64,000 nt of DNA from Tenacibaculum sp. 190524A05c (GTDB lineage: Bacteria > Bacteroidota > Bacteroidia > Flavobacteriales > Flavobacteriaceae). The DNA lies in contig NZ_OZ038523.1 in assembly GCF_964036595.1 (NCBI RefSeq), positions 1,866,501 to 1,930,500 on the forward strand, given 5' to 3'. The notes beneath the pieces were generated by a model. It saw only the letters and a program-made list of their open reading frames with translations, searched no databases and was not told the DNA's origin. Position numbers and translations under genes: made by a program. Shown in pieces: positions 27,687 through 36,843 of this stretch (position 1 is its first letter; each line of letters opens with the position of its first letter).

Positions 27687-29473
27687 TTCGATTAAAAACA
27701 ACTCGATTATTCATTGTTTTTACAATCATATGTAGTGCGATTCAAATGAATGCCCAATCTAATGATGTAAAACGTCTTCAACGTGCTATTTTCATTTTTA
27801 ATTTCGCTGAACAGGTTAGTTGGAAAAATGCTCCTGAAGATCAATTTACCATTGGTGTTTTAGGAAATGATAATACCATAACAGATCTTAAAAATTTAGC
27901 AAAAAAGAGAAAAATCAAGAACAAACCAGTTCATATCAAACATTTTTCTGCCATTCGAGACGTGAAAAATGTTCAACTAGTTTTTGTAAAACAGCGCTAC
28001 AATTTTGACATTAATTATTTACTAAAAAAGATAGCAAACCATAATACACTAGTAGTCACCGAAGGATATAGTTACAATTCTTCTATGATTAATATTATAA
28101 ATGTGAATAACTCTTTTGCTTACGAGTTAAATGAAAAACTATTATCAAGAGAAAATTTCAGAATTGCCTCTTCTTTAAAAAAATTCGCCATTACCTCTTC
28201 TGATAAATGGAAACAATTATATCAAACTACAGAGAAGGAATTAATAAAAGCCGAAGAGAAAAAAACCGAACAAAGAGAACTAATTGAAAACAAAGAAGAG
28301 CAGATACAATCTCAGCAAAAGACAATTACAGTTCAAGAAAAAGAACTTACGGTAAAAAATGATTCAATTTATGTACAAACTCAAGCTATAGAAAAGCTGT
28401 TTGATGAAAATGAATTTCAAAAAAAGAAATACGAGGAAAAACTTTTAATTGAAAAAGAACTTGAAAAAAGAATCCAACATCAGTTTGAATCGATTAAAAA
28501 GCAAAAAGAGAATATAAAATCTATAAACTCTGAAATTGAAACACAACAGAAAAAGTTAAATCAACAAGCGGAGGAAATCATTGTAAAAGAAAATATTTTA
28601 AAAGAAAAAGACCACAAATTAAATACTCAAAAAACAATTAATTATCTCCTTATTGCTGTAATAGCATTTGCGCTTTTAGTAACCTTTTTGATATACAGAA
28701 GTTATGCAGCTGTTAAAAGATATAACAAGGAATTAGCCCTAAAGAATGATAAAATTTACAAACAATCCATTCAATTAGAGTCCAAGAATAAAGAATTGGA
28801 GCAATTCGCTCATATTACGAGTCATGATTTAAAAGAGCCGTTAGCTTCTATTTTTAGTTTTGCTAATGAACTTGAAGAAAATCATAAAACCCAATTAGAT
28901 GATGATGGCGCTCATTATGTGAGCTTTATTACCAGAGCAAGTAAAAGAGGATTGCAATTCATAGATGCACTTCTAGCTTATTTTAAACTGGGAACCTCTG
29001 ACATTCTTAATACAGAAATTAATTGTAGTGATTTAGTAACCGATATTACAACGGATTTATCCGGTCTGATTTCTAGAAATAATGCAACTGTTAACTATAG
29101 TAATTTACCAATTGTAAATGCTTCAGCTATTGAACTTAGGTTATTATTTCAAAACTTAATAAACAATGCCATTAAGTTTAAAAAATCAGATACAAATCCA
29201 ATTGTTAGTATAACTGCACAAAAAATCAGAGAGAACAATAATCAGTCAAAATATTGGCAATTTTCTGTTTCTGATAATGGTATTGGAATAGCAGATCATA
29301 ACAAAGAAAAGATATTCGTAATCTTTAAACGATTGCACTCAAAAGAACAATATGAAGGTACCGGAATTGGATTAGCCTACTGCAAAAAGATTGTCGAATC
29401 TTTAGGAGGTAAAATATGGTTTGATTCAAAAGAAGGTGAAGGAACTACTTTCCATTTTACATTACCCGCGTAA
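27683..29473 (+). CDS. YfiR-domain sensor histidine kinase
   Basis: This 596-aa protein has a signal peptide (cleavage near NAQS, residue 25), a YfiR-like domain (about 30-165), a long charged coiled coil (about 178-315), one transmembrane helix (about 319-339), and a HisKA-HATPase kinase. H381 in ITSHDLKEPL is intact. The N box (NLINNAIKFK), G1 (DNGIGIA) and G2 (GTGIGLAYC) are intact. It has no receiver domain, so it needs a separate one. The ATGA overlap with the receptor gene predicts coupled translation. YfiR family members act in periplasmic redox-sensitive signalling; the ligand is unknown. Confidence 0.88.
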   Translation: MIRLKTTRLFIVFTIICSAIQMNAQSNDVKRLQRAIFIFNFAEQVSWKNAPEDQFTIGVLGNDNTITDLKNLAKKRKIKNKPVHIKHFSAIRDVKNVQLVFVKQRYNFDINYLLKKIANHNTLVVTEGYSYNSSMINIINVNNSFAYELNEKLLSRENFRIASSLKKFAITSSDKWKQLYQTTEKELIKAEEKKTEQRELIENKEEQIQSQQKTITVQEKELTVKNDSIYVQTQAIEKLFDENEFQKKKYEEKLLIEKELEKRIQHQFESIKKQKENIKSINSEIETQQKKLNQQAEEIIVKENILKEKDHKLNTQKTINYLLIAVIAFALLVTFLIYRSYAAVKRYNKELALKNDKIYKQSIQLESKNKELEQFAHITSHDLKEPLASIFSFANELEENHKTQLDDDGAHYVSFITRASKRGLQFIDALLAYFKLGTSDILNTEINCSDLVTDITTDLSGLISRNNATVNYSNLPIVNASAIELRLLFQNLINNAIKFKKSDTNPIVSITAQKIRENNNQSKYWQFSVSDNGIGIADHNKEKIFVIFKRLHSKEQYEGTGIGLAYCKKIVESLGGKIWFDSKEGEGTTFHFTLPA

Positions 29474-29688
29474 ATTCGTTGTAAAAATGTAACATTTTTA
29501 AAGAACCACTTCTTAAAAAACAAGTTTTCAAAAAGTTACTTTAAACACAATTATGAAACATCATTGAACTTTAATCTTTTCTAATCATTATAATTTAGTA
29601 TCAGTAAAAGAAGTTAATCTTTAAGTATAAATAAATATAAACTTAATTGGGGGATGAAGTTTATACTTTTACTTAAGACTAAAAACAT

Positions 29689-29720
29689 AAAACAACAAGG
29701 CTCTAAGTTTTGTTGTTTTT
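29689..29720 (+). terminator. Possible terminator downstream of the kinase gene
   Basis: AAAACAACAA pairs with TTGTTGTTTT around a 9-nt loop and is followed by a run of T. It is more than 200 bp after the kinase stop, so a separate short transcript in this region is also possible. Confidence 0.6.
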
Positions 29721-29743
29721 TTTATTAATAAAATTCGAAGCAT

Positions 29744-29770
29744 AAAAAAAGTGCGAAAGAATCGCACTTT
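29744..29770 (-). terminator. Terminator of the AraC-type hybrid regulator transcript
   Basis: On the minus strand a 9-bp stem (AAAGTGCGA / TCGCACTTT, 5-nt loop) is followed by T7. It lies about 225 bp after the stop of the regulator gene, leaving a long 3' untranslated region. Confidence 0.65.
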
Positions 29771-29994
29771 AATAATCTCTTGTAAAATATAATGAAGTCT
29801 TAAATAATCCCCCTAAAAATTCTTCATTAAATTAATTTTTTAACTAAACCCCAAAAGATTACCCTTCAAATTTAGCCAATACTATCTTACAGTACCTTCA
29901 ATAATGTTACCTGAAAAAATCACACTTTAGAACAAAAAACCACAGTAAAACAAAGGGTTTGACATGAAAATTACACTGATGTTACCTCTAGAAA

Positions 29995-31623
29995 CTAGTG
30001 TTTATGAGCATGTTTATACTCGTTTGGAGTTTGATCATATTTATTCCTAAATGCCGTTGAGAAGTAATTTGGTGATGAAAAACCAACTGAATACGCTATA
30101 TCAGCAATTGACAAATTGTTATCTCCAATTAATAACTCCTTACTTTTTTCTAATCTAATATTCTGGATATAATCGCTAATTGTTATTCCTAAAACAGCTT
30201 TAGTTTTACGATATAACTGTACTCTAGAAATATGTAATTCCTCCGCTAGAATTTCAACAGTAAACGACGAGTCATCTAAATGTTTTTGGATAAGTTCATT
30301 CAACTTCCCTATAAATGCAACTTCTTTATCTTTATTCTTTCCCTCAGCTTTATTAGGACGTTCTATTGAAGTATTTAAGTATAGCTGTTTTAAATATTTT
30401 TGAATCTGTTTTCTATTGTATAGTAAAGACTCTATAGACTCAGATAACACAGAAAGATTGAATGGTTTCGTTAAAAACATATCAACACCAGATTTCAATC
30501 CTTTAATATGAGCTTCATCAGTATCTAAAGAAGTTAACATGATTACAGGGATATGTGAAGTTCTTTCATCGTTCTTTACAAACTCACAAAGTTCGAATCC
30601 GTTCTTCTGAGGTAGATTAACATCGCTTACAATAACGTCCGGTATGGTTTCCAATATTTTTGACTCAACATTAATTCCATCCGATTCATGAACCTCATAT
30701 GACTTTTTCAACTTGCTTTTCAAAAAGAACCTTAAATCGTCATTATCTTCGATAATTAGAACAATTTCCTCATTAGAATTTAAATCTTCTTTAATGTGTT
30801 CTCTAGAATCAGTTAGACTATCGCTATGCCCAACCTGAATATCTTCTTCAACGATCAATTGATTCTCAGAAAAATGATCTTCTCCCTTTGGAAGCGAAAT
30901 AATAAATTCCGATCCAATATTTTCTTTGGAAATGACTTCAATTGTTCCCTTATGAAGTTCAGCATACGCCTTAGCTAAATACAACCCAATTCCAGAACTT
31001 GATTGTTGATTGTTATTACCTTGATAAAACTGATTGAATATTTTTTCTTTATCTGTTACTGAGATTCCTATACCTGAGTCTTTTACAGCAATACATACCG
31101 AATTCTCTTTTTCAAAAATATCAACACTTATTTTTCCTTGAATCGGTGTAAACTTGAAGGCATTAGACAATAGATTAAAAATCATGTTTCGAACTAACTC
31201 TCTATCTACAAATAATTCAAGACTGTTTGCATTAGAATTAAACGAAAACTCAATTCCCTTTTTTTGTGCTTCTTTTTGAAAATTTGAATAGACTGAAGAA
31301 ACTAAAGCAGAAATACTTGTTCTCGATACTTTTAAATCAAACTCATTATTTTCAAGTTTTCTAAACTCTAAAAGTTGATTGACCATCTTCAACAACAAGT
31401 TTGCATTATCATGAATTAAATTCAATTCTTTTGAATCATGATTGGAATTCGAATTCATTAGTGATTCCGTTGAAGACAATATTAGAGAAACCACAGTTTT
31501 AAAATCGTAAGAAATTCCTTTAAAGAAATTACTTGCCGTTGTACTAGAATCATCTAACCTTTGCACAGAATCATCATTATTTACATCTCCAGACAATTGA
31601 TTTTCTTCCATTTTTATTTGCAT
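29995..31623 (-). CDS. Soluble hybrid regulator: degenerate kinase, receiver, AraC DNA-binding domain
   Basis: The 542-aa protein has no membrane segment or sensor. Order: kinase-dimerisation-like region (about 33-95), ATPase domain (N box FNLLSNAFKF, G1 DSGIGIS, G2 SGIGL), receiver (about 285-390, IIEDNDD, phospho-acceptor in SDVNLP at D334, LTKP Lys) and AraC HTH (about 440-542). In hybrid two-component regulators the first box reads ISHEFRTPL; here it is ISYDFKTVV, so the phospho-accepting His is Tyr39. ATG 31623 is chosen; 31611 is equally possible. Confidence 0.88.
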   Translation of the reverse strand: MQIKMEENQLSGDVNNDDSVQRLDDSSTTASNFFKGISYDFKTVVSLILSSTESLMNSNSNHDSKELNLIHDNANLLLKMVNQLLEFRKLENNEFDLKVSRTSISALVSSVYSNFQKEAQKKGIEFSFNSNANSLELFVDRELVRNMIFNLLSNAFKFTPIQGKISVDIFEKENSVCIAVKDSGIGISVTDKEKIFNQFYQGNNNQQSSSGIGLYLAKAYAELHKGTIEVISKENIGSEFIISLPKGEDHFSENQLIVEEDIQVGHSDSLTDSREHIKEDLNSNEEIVLIIEDNDDLRFFLKSKLKKSYEVHESDGINVESKILETIPDVIVSDVNLPQKNGFELCEFVKNDERTSHIPVIMLTSLDTDEAHIKGLKSGVDMFLTKPFNLSVLSESIESLLYNRKQIQKYLKQLYLNTSIERPNKAEGKNKDKEVAFIGKLNELIQKHLDDSSFTVEILAEELHISRVQLYRKTKAVLGITISDYIQNIRLEKSKELLIGDNNLSIADIAYSVGFSSPNYFSTAFRNKYDQTPNEYKHAHKH

Positions 31624-31892
31624 TGATTGGAATGAGAACTTGTAATAACTTATAACCAAGTAGATACTCCAGCTCGAAACATCAGCTCAATTAACTGATA
31701 TTTAAAAACTAAGCTACATTCCTCTTATTTAAATCACCGACTACTTACAATCAGTTTTCACTGCGATTTACAAAGCTTATTATACTAAAAATTAGGTTAG
31801 AATAGCGAAAGTAACAATAATATTTAAATTAAAATTCATTAAAAGTATTTCGAGATGACTTTATATTATCCATATTGAAAATATAAAAGAAT
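31624..31892. other. Upstream region of the hybrid regulator
   Basis: About 270 bp of AT-rich DNA between the regulator start and the tRNA-Leu terminator. I see no gene, and no promoter with both elements. TACTTTCG on the minus strand (one mismatch to TAnnTTTG) is the best -7 candidate. Confidence 0.4.
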
Positions 31893-31922
31893 AAAAAAAA
31901 GCATCTTAGAAATCTAAGATGC
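31893..31922 (-). terminator. Terminator of tRNA-Leu
   Basis: On the minus strand a stem GCATCTTAG / CTAAGATGC is followed by a T8 run, 10-20 bp after the tRNA 3' end. Confidence 0.8.
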
Positions 31923-31933
31923 TTTTCAGCTTG

Positions 31934-32015
31934 TACGGGTGAAGGGAGTCGAACCCCCACGCCTTGCGGCACTAGATCCTAAGTCTAGCGTGTCTACCAA
32001 TTCCACCACACCCGC
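31934..32015 (-). tRNA. tRNA-Leu(UAG)
   Basis: An 82-nt class II tRNA. The acceptor arm GCGGGTG pairs with CACCCGT (one G-T pair), with discriminator A. The anticodon loop reads CTTAGGA, giving anticodon UAG for Leu CUN codons. A short variable arm (GCCGCAAGGC) and the T-loop GGTTCGACTCC are present. CCA is not encoded, as is common in this phylum. A promoter lies at 32035-32063 and a terminator follows. Confidence 0.95.
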
Positions 32016-32034
32016 GTGTTTTGAATTGTGGGTG

Positions 32035-32063
32035 CAAATATACATAAAGTATTCAAAACACAA
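32035..32063 (-). promoter_or_regulatory. Promoter of tRNA-Leu
   Basis: On the minus strand TTG (32061-32063) and TATATTTG (32035-32042) are spaced by 18 nt, a full match to the Bacteroidota promoter, about 20 bp upstream of the mature tRNA. Confidence 0.65.
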
Positions 32064-32163
32064 ACTTAAATATGATTTTTGTCTCATTTTTTTCTTTCTA
32101 TTTGCATTTAGTGATTCGTATTTCTTTAAAAATGAATTAACTTAGCCTTAAATAAATTTTATA

Positions 32164-33552
32164 ATGCAAACCATTCAAGAATATATATCTACTCACAAAA
32201 ACAGATTTATTGAAGAACTTATCGAATTATTAAAAATCCCATCTGTTAGTGCAGATACGGCTTACTCGCAAGATGTTTTAAACACTGCAGATGCCATTAT
32301 GGATTCTTTAAAAAAAGCTGGATGTGATCATGTTGAATTATGTGAAACACCTGGTTATCCTATTGTATATGGAGAGAAAATAATTGACAAAAACTTACCT
32401 ACAGTATTAGTTTACGGACATTACGATGTTCAACCTGCTGATCCTATTGATTTATGGGATTCTCCTCCATTTAATCCTGTTATTAAAAAAACAGATATTC
32501 ATCCAGAAGGAGCAATTTTTGCTCGTGGCGCATGTGATGATAAAGGTCAAATGTACATGCATGTAAAAGCTTTAGAGTACATGACTTCTCAAGGAAACCT
32601 TCCGTGTAATGTAAAGTTTATGATTGAAGGTGAAGAAGAAGTTGGTTCAGAAAGTTTAGCTTGGTTTGTACCTAGAAATACTGAAAAATTAGCCAATGAT
32701 GTAATCTTAATTTCAGATACTGGAATGATTGCTAACGATATTCCATCAATTACAACAGGTCTAAGAGGTTTAAGTTATGTTGAAGTTGAAGTTACTGGAC
32801 CGAACAGAGATTTACATTCTGGATTGTATGGTGGTGCTGTGGCAAATCCAATAAATATTTTATCTAAAATGATTGCTTCTCTTCATGATGAGAACAATCA
32901 TATTACTATTCCTGGTTTTTATGATAAAGTAGAAGAATTATCTCGTGAAGAACGTGATGAAATGGCTAAAGCTCCATTCTCTTTAGAAGAATACAAAAAA
33001 GCCTTAGACATTGATGCCGTTTATGGTGAGAAAGATTATACAACAAACGAAAGAAACTCTATCCGTCCAACATTAGATGTTAATGGAATTTGGGGAGGAT
33101 ATATTGGTGAAGGTGCAAAAACTGTAATTGCTTCTAAAGCCTATGCTAAAATTTCAATGCGTTTAGTTCCAAATCAAGATTGGGAAGAAATCACTCAATT
33201 ATTTAAAACTCATTTTGAAAATATTGCTCCCGCAGGAGTAAAAGTTAAAGTAACTCCACATCATGGAGGACAAGGTTATGTTACTCCAATTAACAACATT
33301 GGATATCAGGCAGCGAGTAAAGCATATCAAGAAACTTTTGGAGTTACTCCTATTCCGCAAAGAAGTGGAGGAAGTATTCCTATTGTAGCATTATTCGAAC
33401 AAGAATTGAAAAGCAAAACCATATTAATGGGATTCGGATTAAACTCAGATGCAATCCACTCTCCTAATGAACATTTTGGTGTTTGGAATTATTTAAAAGG
33501 AATAGAAACTATTCCGTATTTCTATAAGCACTTTGCAGAATTGAGCAAATAA
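32164..33552 (+). CDS. M20 family dipeptidase (CNDP-like)
   Basis: The 462-aa protein has the zinc-binding VYGHYDVQPAD, the bridging Asp in RGACDDKGQ, the catalytic Glu pair in GEEEVGSE and the distal His in SDAIHSPNEHF. It belongs to the cytosolic non-specific dipeptidase branch of M20. No signal peptide is present, so it is cytoplasmic and probably finishes peptide degradation. It is monocistronic, with a terminator right after it. Confidence 0.92.
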   Translation: MQTIQEYISTHKNRFIEELIELLKIPSVSADTAYSQDVLNTADAIMDSLKKAGCDHVELCETPGYPIVYGEKIIDKNLPTVLVYGHYDVQPADPIDLWDSPPFNPVIKKTDIHPEGAIFARGACDDKGQMYMHVKALEYMTSQGNLPCNVKFMIEGEEEVGSESLAWFVPRNTEKLANDVILISDTGMIANDIPSITTGLRGLSYVEVEVTGPNRDLHSGLYGGAVANPINILSKMIASLHDENNHITIPGFYDKVEELSREERDEMAKAPFSLEEYKKALDIDAVYGEKDYTTNERNSIRPTLDVNGIWGGYIGEGAKTVIASKAYAKISMRLVPNQDWEEITQLFKTHFENIAPAGVKVKVTPHHGGQGYVTPINNIGYQAASKAYQETFGVTPIPQRSGGSIPIVALFEQELKSKTILMGFGLNSDAIHSPNEHFGVWNYLKGIETIPYFYKHFAELSK

Positions 33553-33563
33553 GAACATATTAG

Positions 33564-33593
33564 AGTAGCATGTTTAGGCATGCTACTTTTTTT
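33564..33593 (+). terminator. Terminator of the dipeptidase gene
   Basis: The 9-bp stem AGTAGCATG / CATGCTACT with a 6-nt loop is followed by T6. It abuts the stop of the convergent DUF2490 gene. Confidence 0.82.
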
Positions 33594-34248
33594 ATAAAGA
33601 AATGTACCAAGTTGTTCGAAACCATAAATTATTTTTATGCTCAGTTTCTAATACTCTGCCCAATCGGTAATCCAATCCAAATTCAATCTTATCTTTTTTA
33701 CTCAATTTATATCCTAAATATGGAGATAAACGAATTTCCAAATCCTTTTCATTAAACTGATATAAATACTCATTGGATATTTTCAAATACCATTCGTTAA
33801 TATCAACTTTCTCTCCATTTAATGCTTTTTGAATTGTAGCTCTGTATCGCGTTCGAAATTGCGTTTTGATATCAGACTGAAAAAACTGTTCCAACCCAAA
33901 ACGATGAGCTAGTTTAAATGCTTCTAAATTTTGAATACGATTGTAATGCTGTAATAATCTATGAATAGTTTCTCCTTCTCTAAATCGTAAAATATATCCA
34001 AAATTAAAAGACTCATTAATATCGGATCTGTAAGATAAAATTGTGGAAAGGTCAACTAAATTATGAGAAAATTGAAAAGCCTCTTTATAAATATCCTCTC
34101 TAGCTTCAATACTATTTACCCACTTCAAATTTTCATTTAACTTTTTCGAGATATTAACTTTTGGCAACCAACCAAAACTTAATTTCGATTGGGCTAAAAG
34201 ATTTGTTCCGAAGAACATAATGATTAAACATAAAAACCTCTTCATCAT
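33592..34248 (-). CDS. DUF2490 family outer-membrane protein
   Basis: The 218-aa protein has a signal peptide (cleavage near LLAQS) and a repeated alternating-aromatic pattern ending in WFRTTWYISL, typical of small beta-barrels. This layout is familiar from DUF2490 proteins of Bacteroidota, whose function is unknown. It starts one base after the stop of the upstream periplasmic protein gene, so they form a two-gene operon. Confidence 0.82.
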   Translation of the reverse strand: MMKRFLCLIIMFFGTNLLAQSKLSFGWLPKVNISKKLNENLKWVNSIEAREDIYKEAFQFSHNLVDLSTILSYRSDINESFNFGYILRFREGETIHRLLQHYNRIQNLEAFKLAHRFGLEQFFQSDIKTQFRTRYRATIQKALNGEKVDINEWYLKISNEYLYQFNEKDLEIRLSPYLGYKLSKKDKIEFGLDYRLGRVLETEHKNNLWFRTTWYISL

Positions 34249-34249
34249 C

Positions 34250-34822
34250 CTAAAACTCTAGATTATCATAGTTATCTGGAAGAAATTTTAGCTCCTTAAG
34301 CACTTTATTCCCTTCTTCATTGAATAAAAACTCAAATTTTTGATATCCTTTTTTCTCCTTTCCTTTTACAATCAGTTCAAATTTTGGTTGCAAATAACAG
34401 GTTCTTTGCAAACATTTTATTAGCTCCTCACCTCTTCCTGTATATTGAAGTTGAACTTTTTTAATGCGGTACTTTCTAAATCTCTTTTTCAATATAGAAC
34501 TTACATTTCCCATGACAGTCTTGCTTAAACTTGTAAACTTAACTTTTACTTCAATATCTAACACCTCTCCCTTTTCATTAAATTCTAAACTATGTTTATT
34601 TCCGTTATGATTAACTTTTGCTTCGAATGTTTTCCCTTCTTGACTTTCCTCAACAAACCACTTTACCTTTTTCTGGAATTTTGCTCTCTTAACAAAATCA
34701 ATAGCCTGAACTGGAACTTCCTTTAATGAAACTCGATACTCTCTTTCAAATTTGAATTGAGAGTACGAAGTTTGATAAATCAAAATAAGTAGTAATGTTA
34801 GTAGTTTGTTTTTATTCATCAC
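34250..34822 (-). CDS. Periplasmic protein with PepSY-like repeats
   Basis: The 190-aa protein has a signal peptide (cleavage near TSYSQ). Its middle (EAKVNHNGNKHSLEFNEKGEVLDIEVKV) resembles the PepSY-like fold found in small Bacteroidota periplasmic proteins, and a second weaker copy may follow near the C-terminus (KFEFLFNEEGNKVLKELKF). Two Cys (about C153 and C158) could bond. It precedes the DUF2490 gene by one base; the pair may act together in the envelope. Function unknown. Confidence 0.65.
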   Translation of the reverse strand: MMNKNKLLTLLLILIYQTSYSQFKFEREYRVSLKEVPVQAIDFVKRAKFQKKVKWFVEESQEGKTFEAKVNHNGNKHSLEFNEKGEVLDIEVKVKFTSLSKTVMGNVSSILKKRFRKYRIKKVQLQYTGRGEELIKCLQRTCYLQPKFELIVKGKEKKGYQKFEFLFNEEGNKVLKELKFLPDNYDNLEF

Positions 34823-34896
34823 AAATCAAGTATATACACAAAACTAATAGAAACTTAATTATTCATTAGCAGGAAACAACGTTTTATTTTTTTTTA

Positions 34897-34904
34897 TAAA
34901 TTTG
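34897..34904 (+). promoter_or_regulatory. Possible -7 element for the DUF3857 operon
   Basis: TAAATTTG matches TAnnTTTG 15 bp before the ATG at 34920. The -33 element is not obvious. Confidence 0.35.
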
Positions 34905-34919
34905 CTGAAAATTAAGACT

Positions 34920-36824
34920 ATGAGAAATAAAATTGCGTATTTATCTCTATTATTATGTTGCTCTTTATTTACCTATGCTCAAGATTTGAGTTTAACTGCT
35001 ATAACAATACCTGCAGAATTAACTAAAGATGCAAATGCTGTAGTTAAAGAAAGCTATACAGAGATAAATTTAAATGCCATAGATGAAATGACCGTTAAAC
35101 TTAGAAAGGTTACTACGGTTCTTAATAAATTAGGTGATAGACATATTGATGCTGCCATTCACTATGACAGTGATAGGAAAATTACAAAGTTATCTGCAAA
35201 AATCTATAACGCTCTTGGAAAAGAAATTAAAAAGTTTTCTAAAAGCAAATTTATTGATGTTAGTGCTGTTAATGGGTTTACTCTTTATTCTGACGACAGA
35301 TTAAAATATATTGATTACACGCCTACGGAATATCCATATACTGTTGTATTTGAATGTGAATTTAAATCATCTTCTACTGGCTTTATTCCTGAATGGAACC
35401 CTCAAGATTCTTATTACATTTCTGTTCAAAGAAGTGAATATAAAATTAACAATCCCAATAACTTTAAAACTAGAATTAGAAAACTAAATTTTGAAAACTA
35501 TCCAATCAAAAAAGTATCTGATGAAAGTATTCATTATTTAGCGGAAAACGTACCTGCAATAGAGTATGAAAGAAATAGCATTAATTATACAGAAATTTTT
35601 CCCAGATTATTAGTTGCTTTAAATCAGTTCAGTCTAAATAAAGTATCAGGAACTGGAACTGACTGGAAAGAATTTGGGAAATGGATGAATGCTAAACTTC
35701 TTAATGGAAGGGCAGAGTTATCACCTGCAACAATTGAACAAGCAAAAAACTTGGTTTCTGGCTTAGATAATGATATTGAGAAAGCAAAAAAAATATATGA
35801 ATTTGTTCAAAACAAAACTAGATATATTAATGTAAGTATTGGTATTGGAGGCTGGCAACCTGCGGCTGCGAATGAAGTTGACAAAATGGGATATGGTGAT
35901 TGTAAAGGTTTAACGAATTATACAAAAGCTTTACTTGATGTTGTTGGAGTAGAATCTTACCATACTTTAGTTTATGCAAAGGAAAGAAGAGATATTGATA
36001 AAAATTTTTCTTCTTTGCAAGGCAATCATATGATTTTGAATATTCCTAATAATGGAAATGACGTGTGGTTAGAATGTACTAGTCAAACTATTCCTTTTGG
36101 GTTTTTAGGTGATTTTACCGATAATAGAGATGTTTTAGTAATCACTCCAGAAGGAGGAATCATCAAAAGAACTCCGTCTTATCAAAATGAAACTAATCTT
36201 CAAACCTGTAAAGCCAATATTAAATTAGATGCTAATGGAAATATTGAGGCTGATGTAGAAATTACCTCAAAAGGAGTTCAGTACGATGATAAATACCATA
36301 TAGAAAGTTACTCGAAAAACGATTTAGAAAAATACTACAAGTCTTCAAGATGGTCTTACAATAACAATCTAGAGATAAAATCAACAAAACTGACAAACGA
36401 TAAAAAGAATGTGATTTTCACAGAAAATATTACTACTACAGTTGCGGATTATGGAAGTATAACGGGAAATGAATTATTGTTAAGAGTGAACATTTTTAAT
36501 AGAGACACTTACGTTCCTAAACGTTATAGAACAAGAAATTACCCATTACAGATTAGCCGAGGTTATAAAGATGTTGATGATTTTACCATTACTATTCCCG
36601 AAGGATACAACATAACAACCTTACCTCCTAAGTACGAAATCACTACTAAATTTGGTACGTACTCAATGGAAGTTAAAAAAGTAGATGAAAAAACTCTTAC
36701 CTATCATAAATCTATATTAATCAAAGAAGGAACATTTCCTAAAGAAGATTACAAACTATATCGAAAATTCAGAAAACGTATTGCTAAACAAGAAAATTTA
36801 AGAATTGCTCTACAAAAACTATAA
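34920..36824 (+). CDS. DUF3857/transglutaminase-like protein, catalytic residues present
   Basis: The 634-aa protein has a signal peptide (cleavage near TYAQD), an N-terminal DUF3857 domain (about 60-220), and a transglutaminase-like core with GYGDCKG (C328) and NHMI (H370), followed by a C-terminal beta domain. The Cys-His pair is intact, so it may be an active peptidase or transferase. It is the first of three paralogues in tandem. The ATG at 34920 is preferred over an upstream TTG. Function of the family is unknown. Confidence 0.85.
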   Translation: MRNKIAYLSLLLCCSLFTYAQDLSLTAITIPAELTKDANAVVKESYTEINLNAIDEMTVKLRKVTTVLNKLGDRHIDAAIHYDSDRKITKLSAKIYNALGKEIKKFSKSKFIDVSAVNGFTLYSDDRLKYIDYTPTEYPYTVVFECEFKSSSTGFIPEWNPQDSYYISVQRSEYKINNPNNFKTRIRKLNFENYPIKKVSDESIHYLAENVPAIEYERNSINYTEIFPRLLVALNQFSLNKVSGTGTDWKEFGKWMNAKLLNGRAELSPATIEQAKNLVSGLDNDIEKAKKIYEFVQNKTRYINVSIGIGGWQPAAANEVDKMGYGDCKGLTNYTKALLDVVGVESYHTLVYAKERRDIDKNFSSLQGNHMILNIPNNGNDVWLECTSQTIPFGFLGDFTDNRDVLVITPEGGIIKRTPSYQNETNLQTCKANIKLDANGNIEADVEITSKGVQYDDKYHIESYSKNDLEKYYKSSRWSYNNNLEIKSTKLTNDKKNVIFTENITTTVADYGSITGNELLLRVNIFNRDTYVPKRYRTRNYPLQISRGYKDVDDFTITIPEGYNITTLPPKYEITTKFGTYSMEVKKVDEKTLTYHKSILIKEGTFPKEDYKLYRKFRKRIAKQENLRIALQKL

Positions 36825-36843
36825 AATCAAACTTTAAAAGACT

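Larger units (their letters stand above)
29474..29994. other. 521-bp intergenic region between convergent sensor genes
   Basis: No protein gene is convincing here. It holds two terminator hairpins (29689-29720 and 29744-29770) and a curious pair of matching words on opposite strands: GGGGGAT followed by TTAAGACT at 29649-29680 (plus) and the same two words at 29796-29813 (minus). A 24-codon ATG frame at 29653 after a G5 run passes through the terminator and is probably not a gene. Confidence 0.6.

Noticed and set aside
29653..29727. 24-codon ATG frame after a G5 run
   Set aside because: It passes through a terminator hairpin and T run, so it is unlikely to be translated.
31939..32145. Open frame of 68 codons on the plus strand
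   Set aside because: It runs through the antisense of tRNA-Leu and its promoter; no gene-like sequence.
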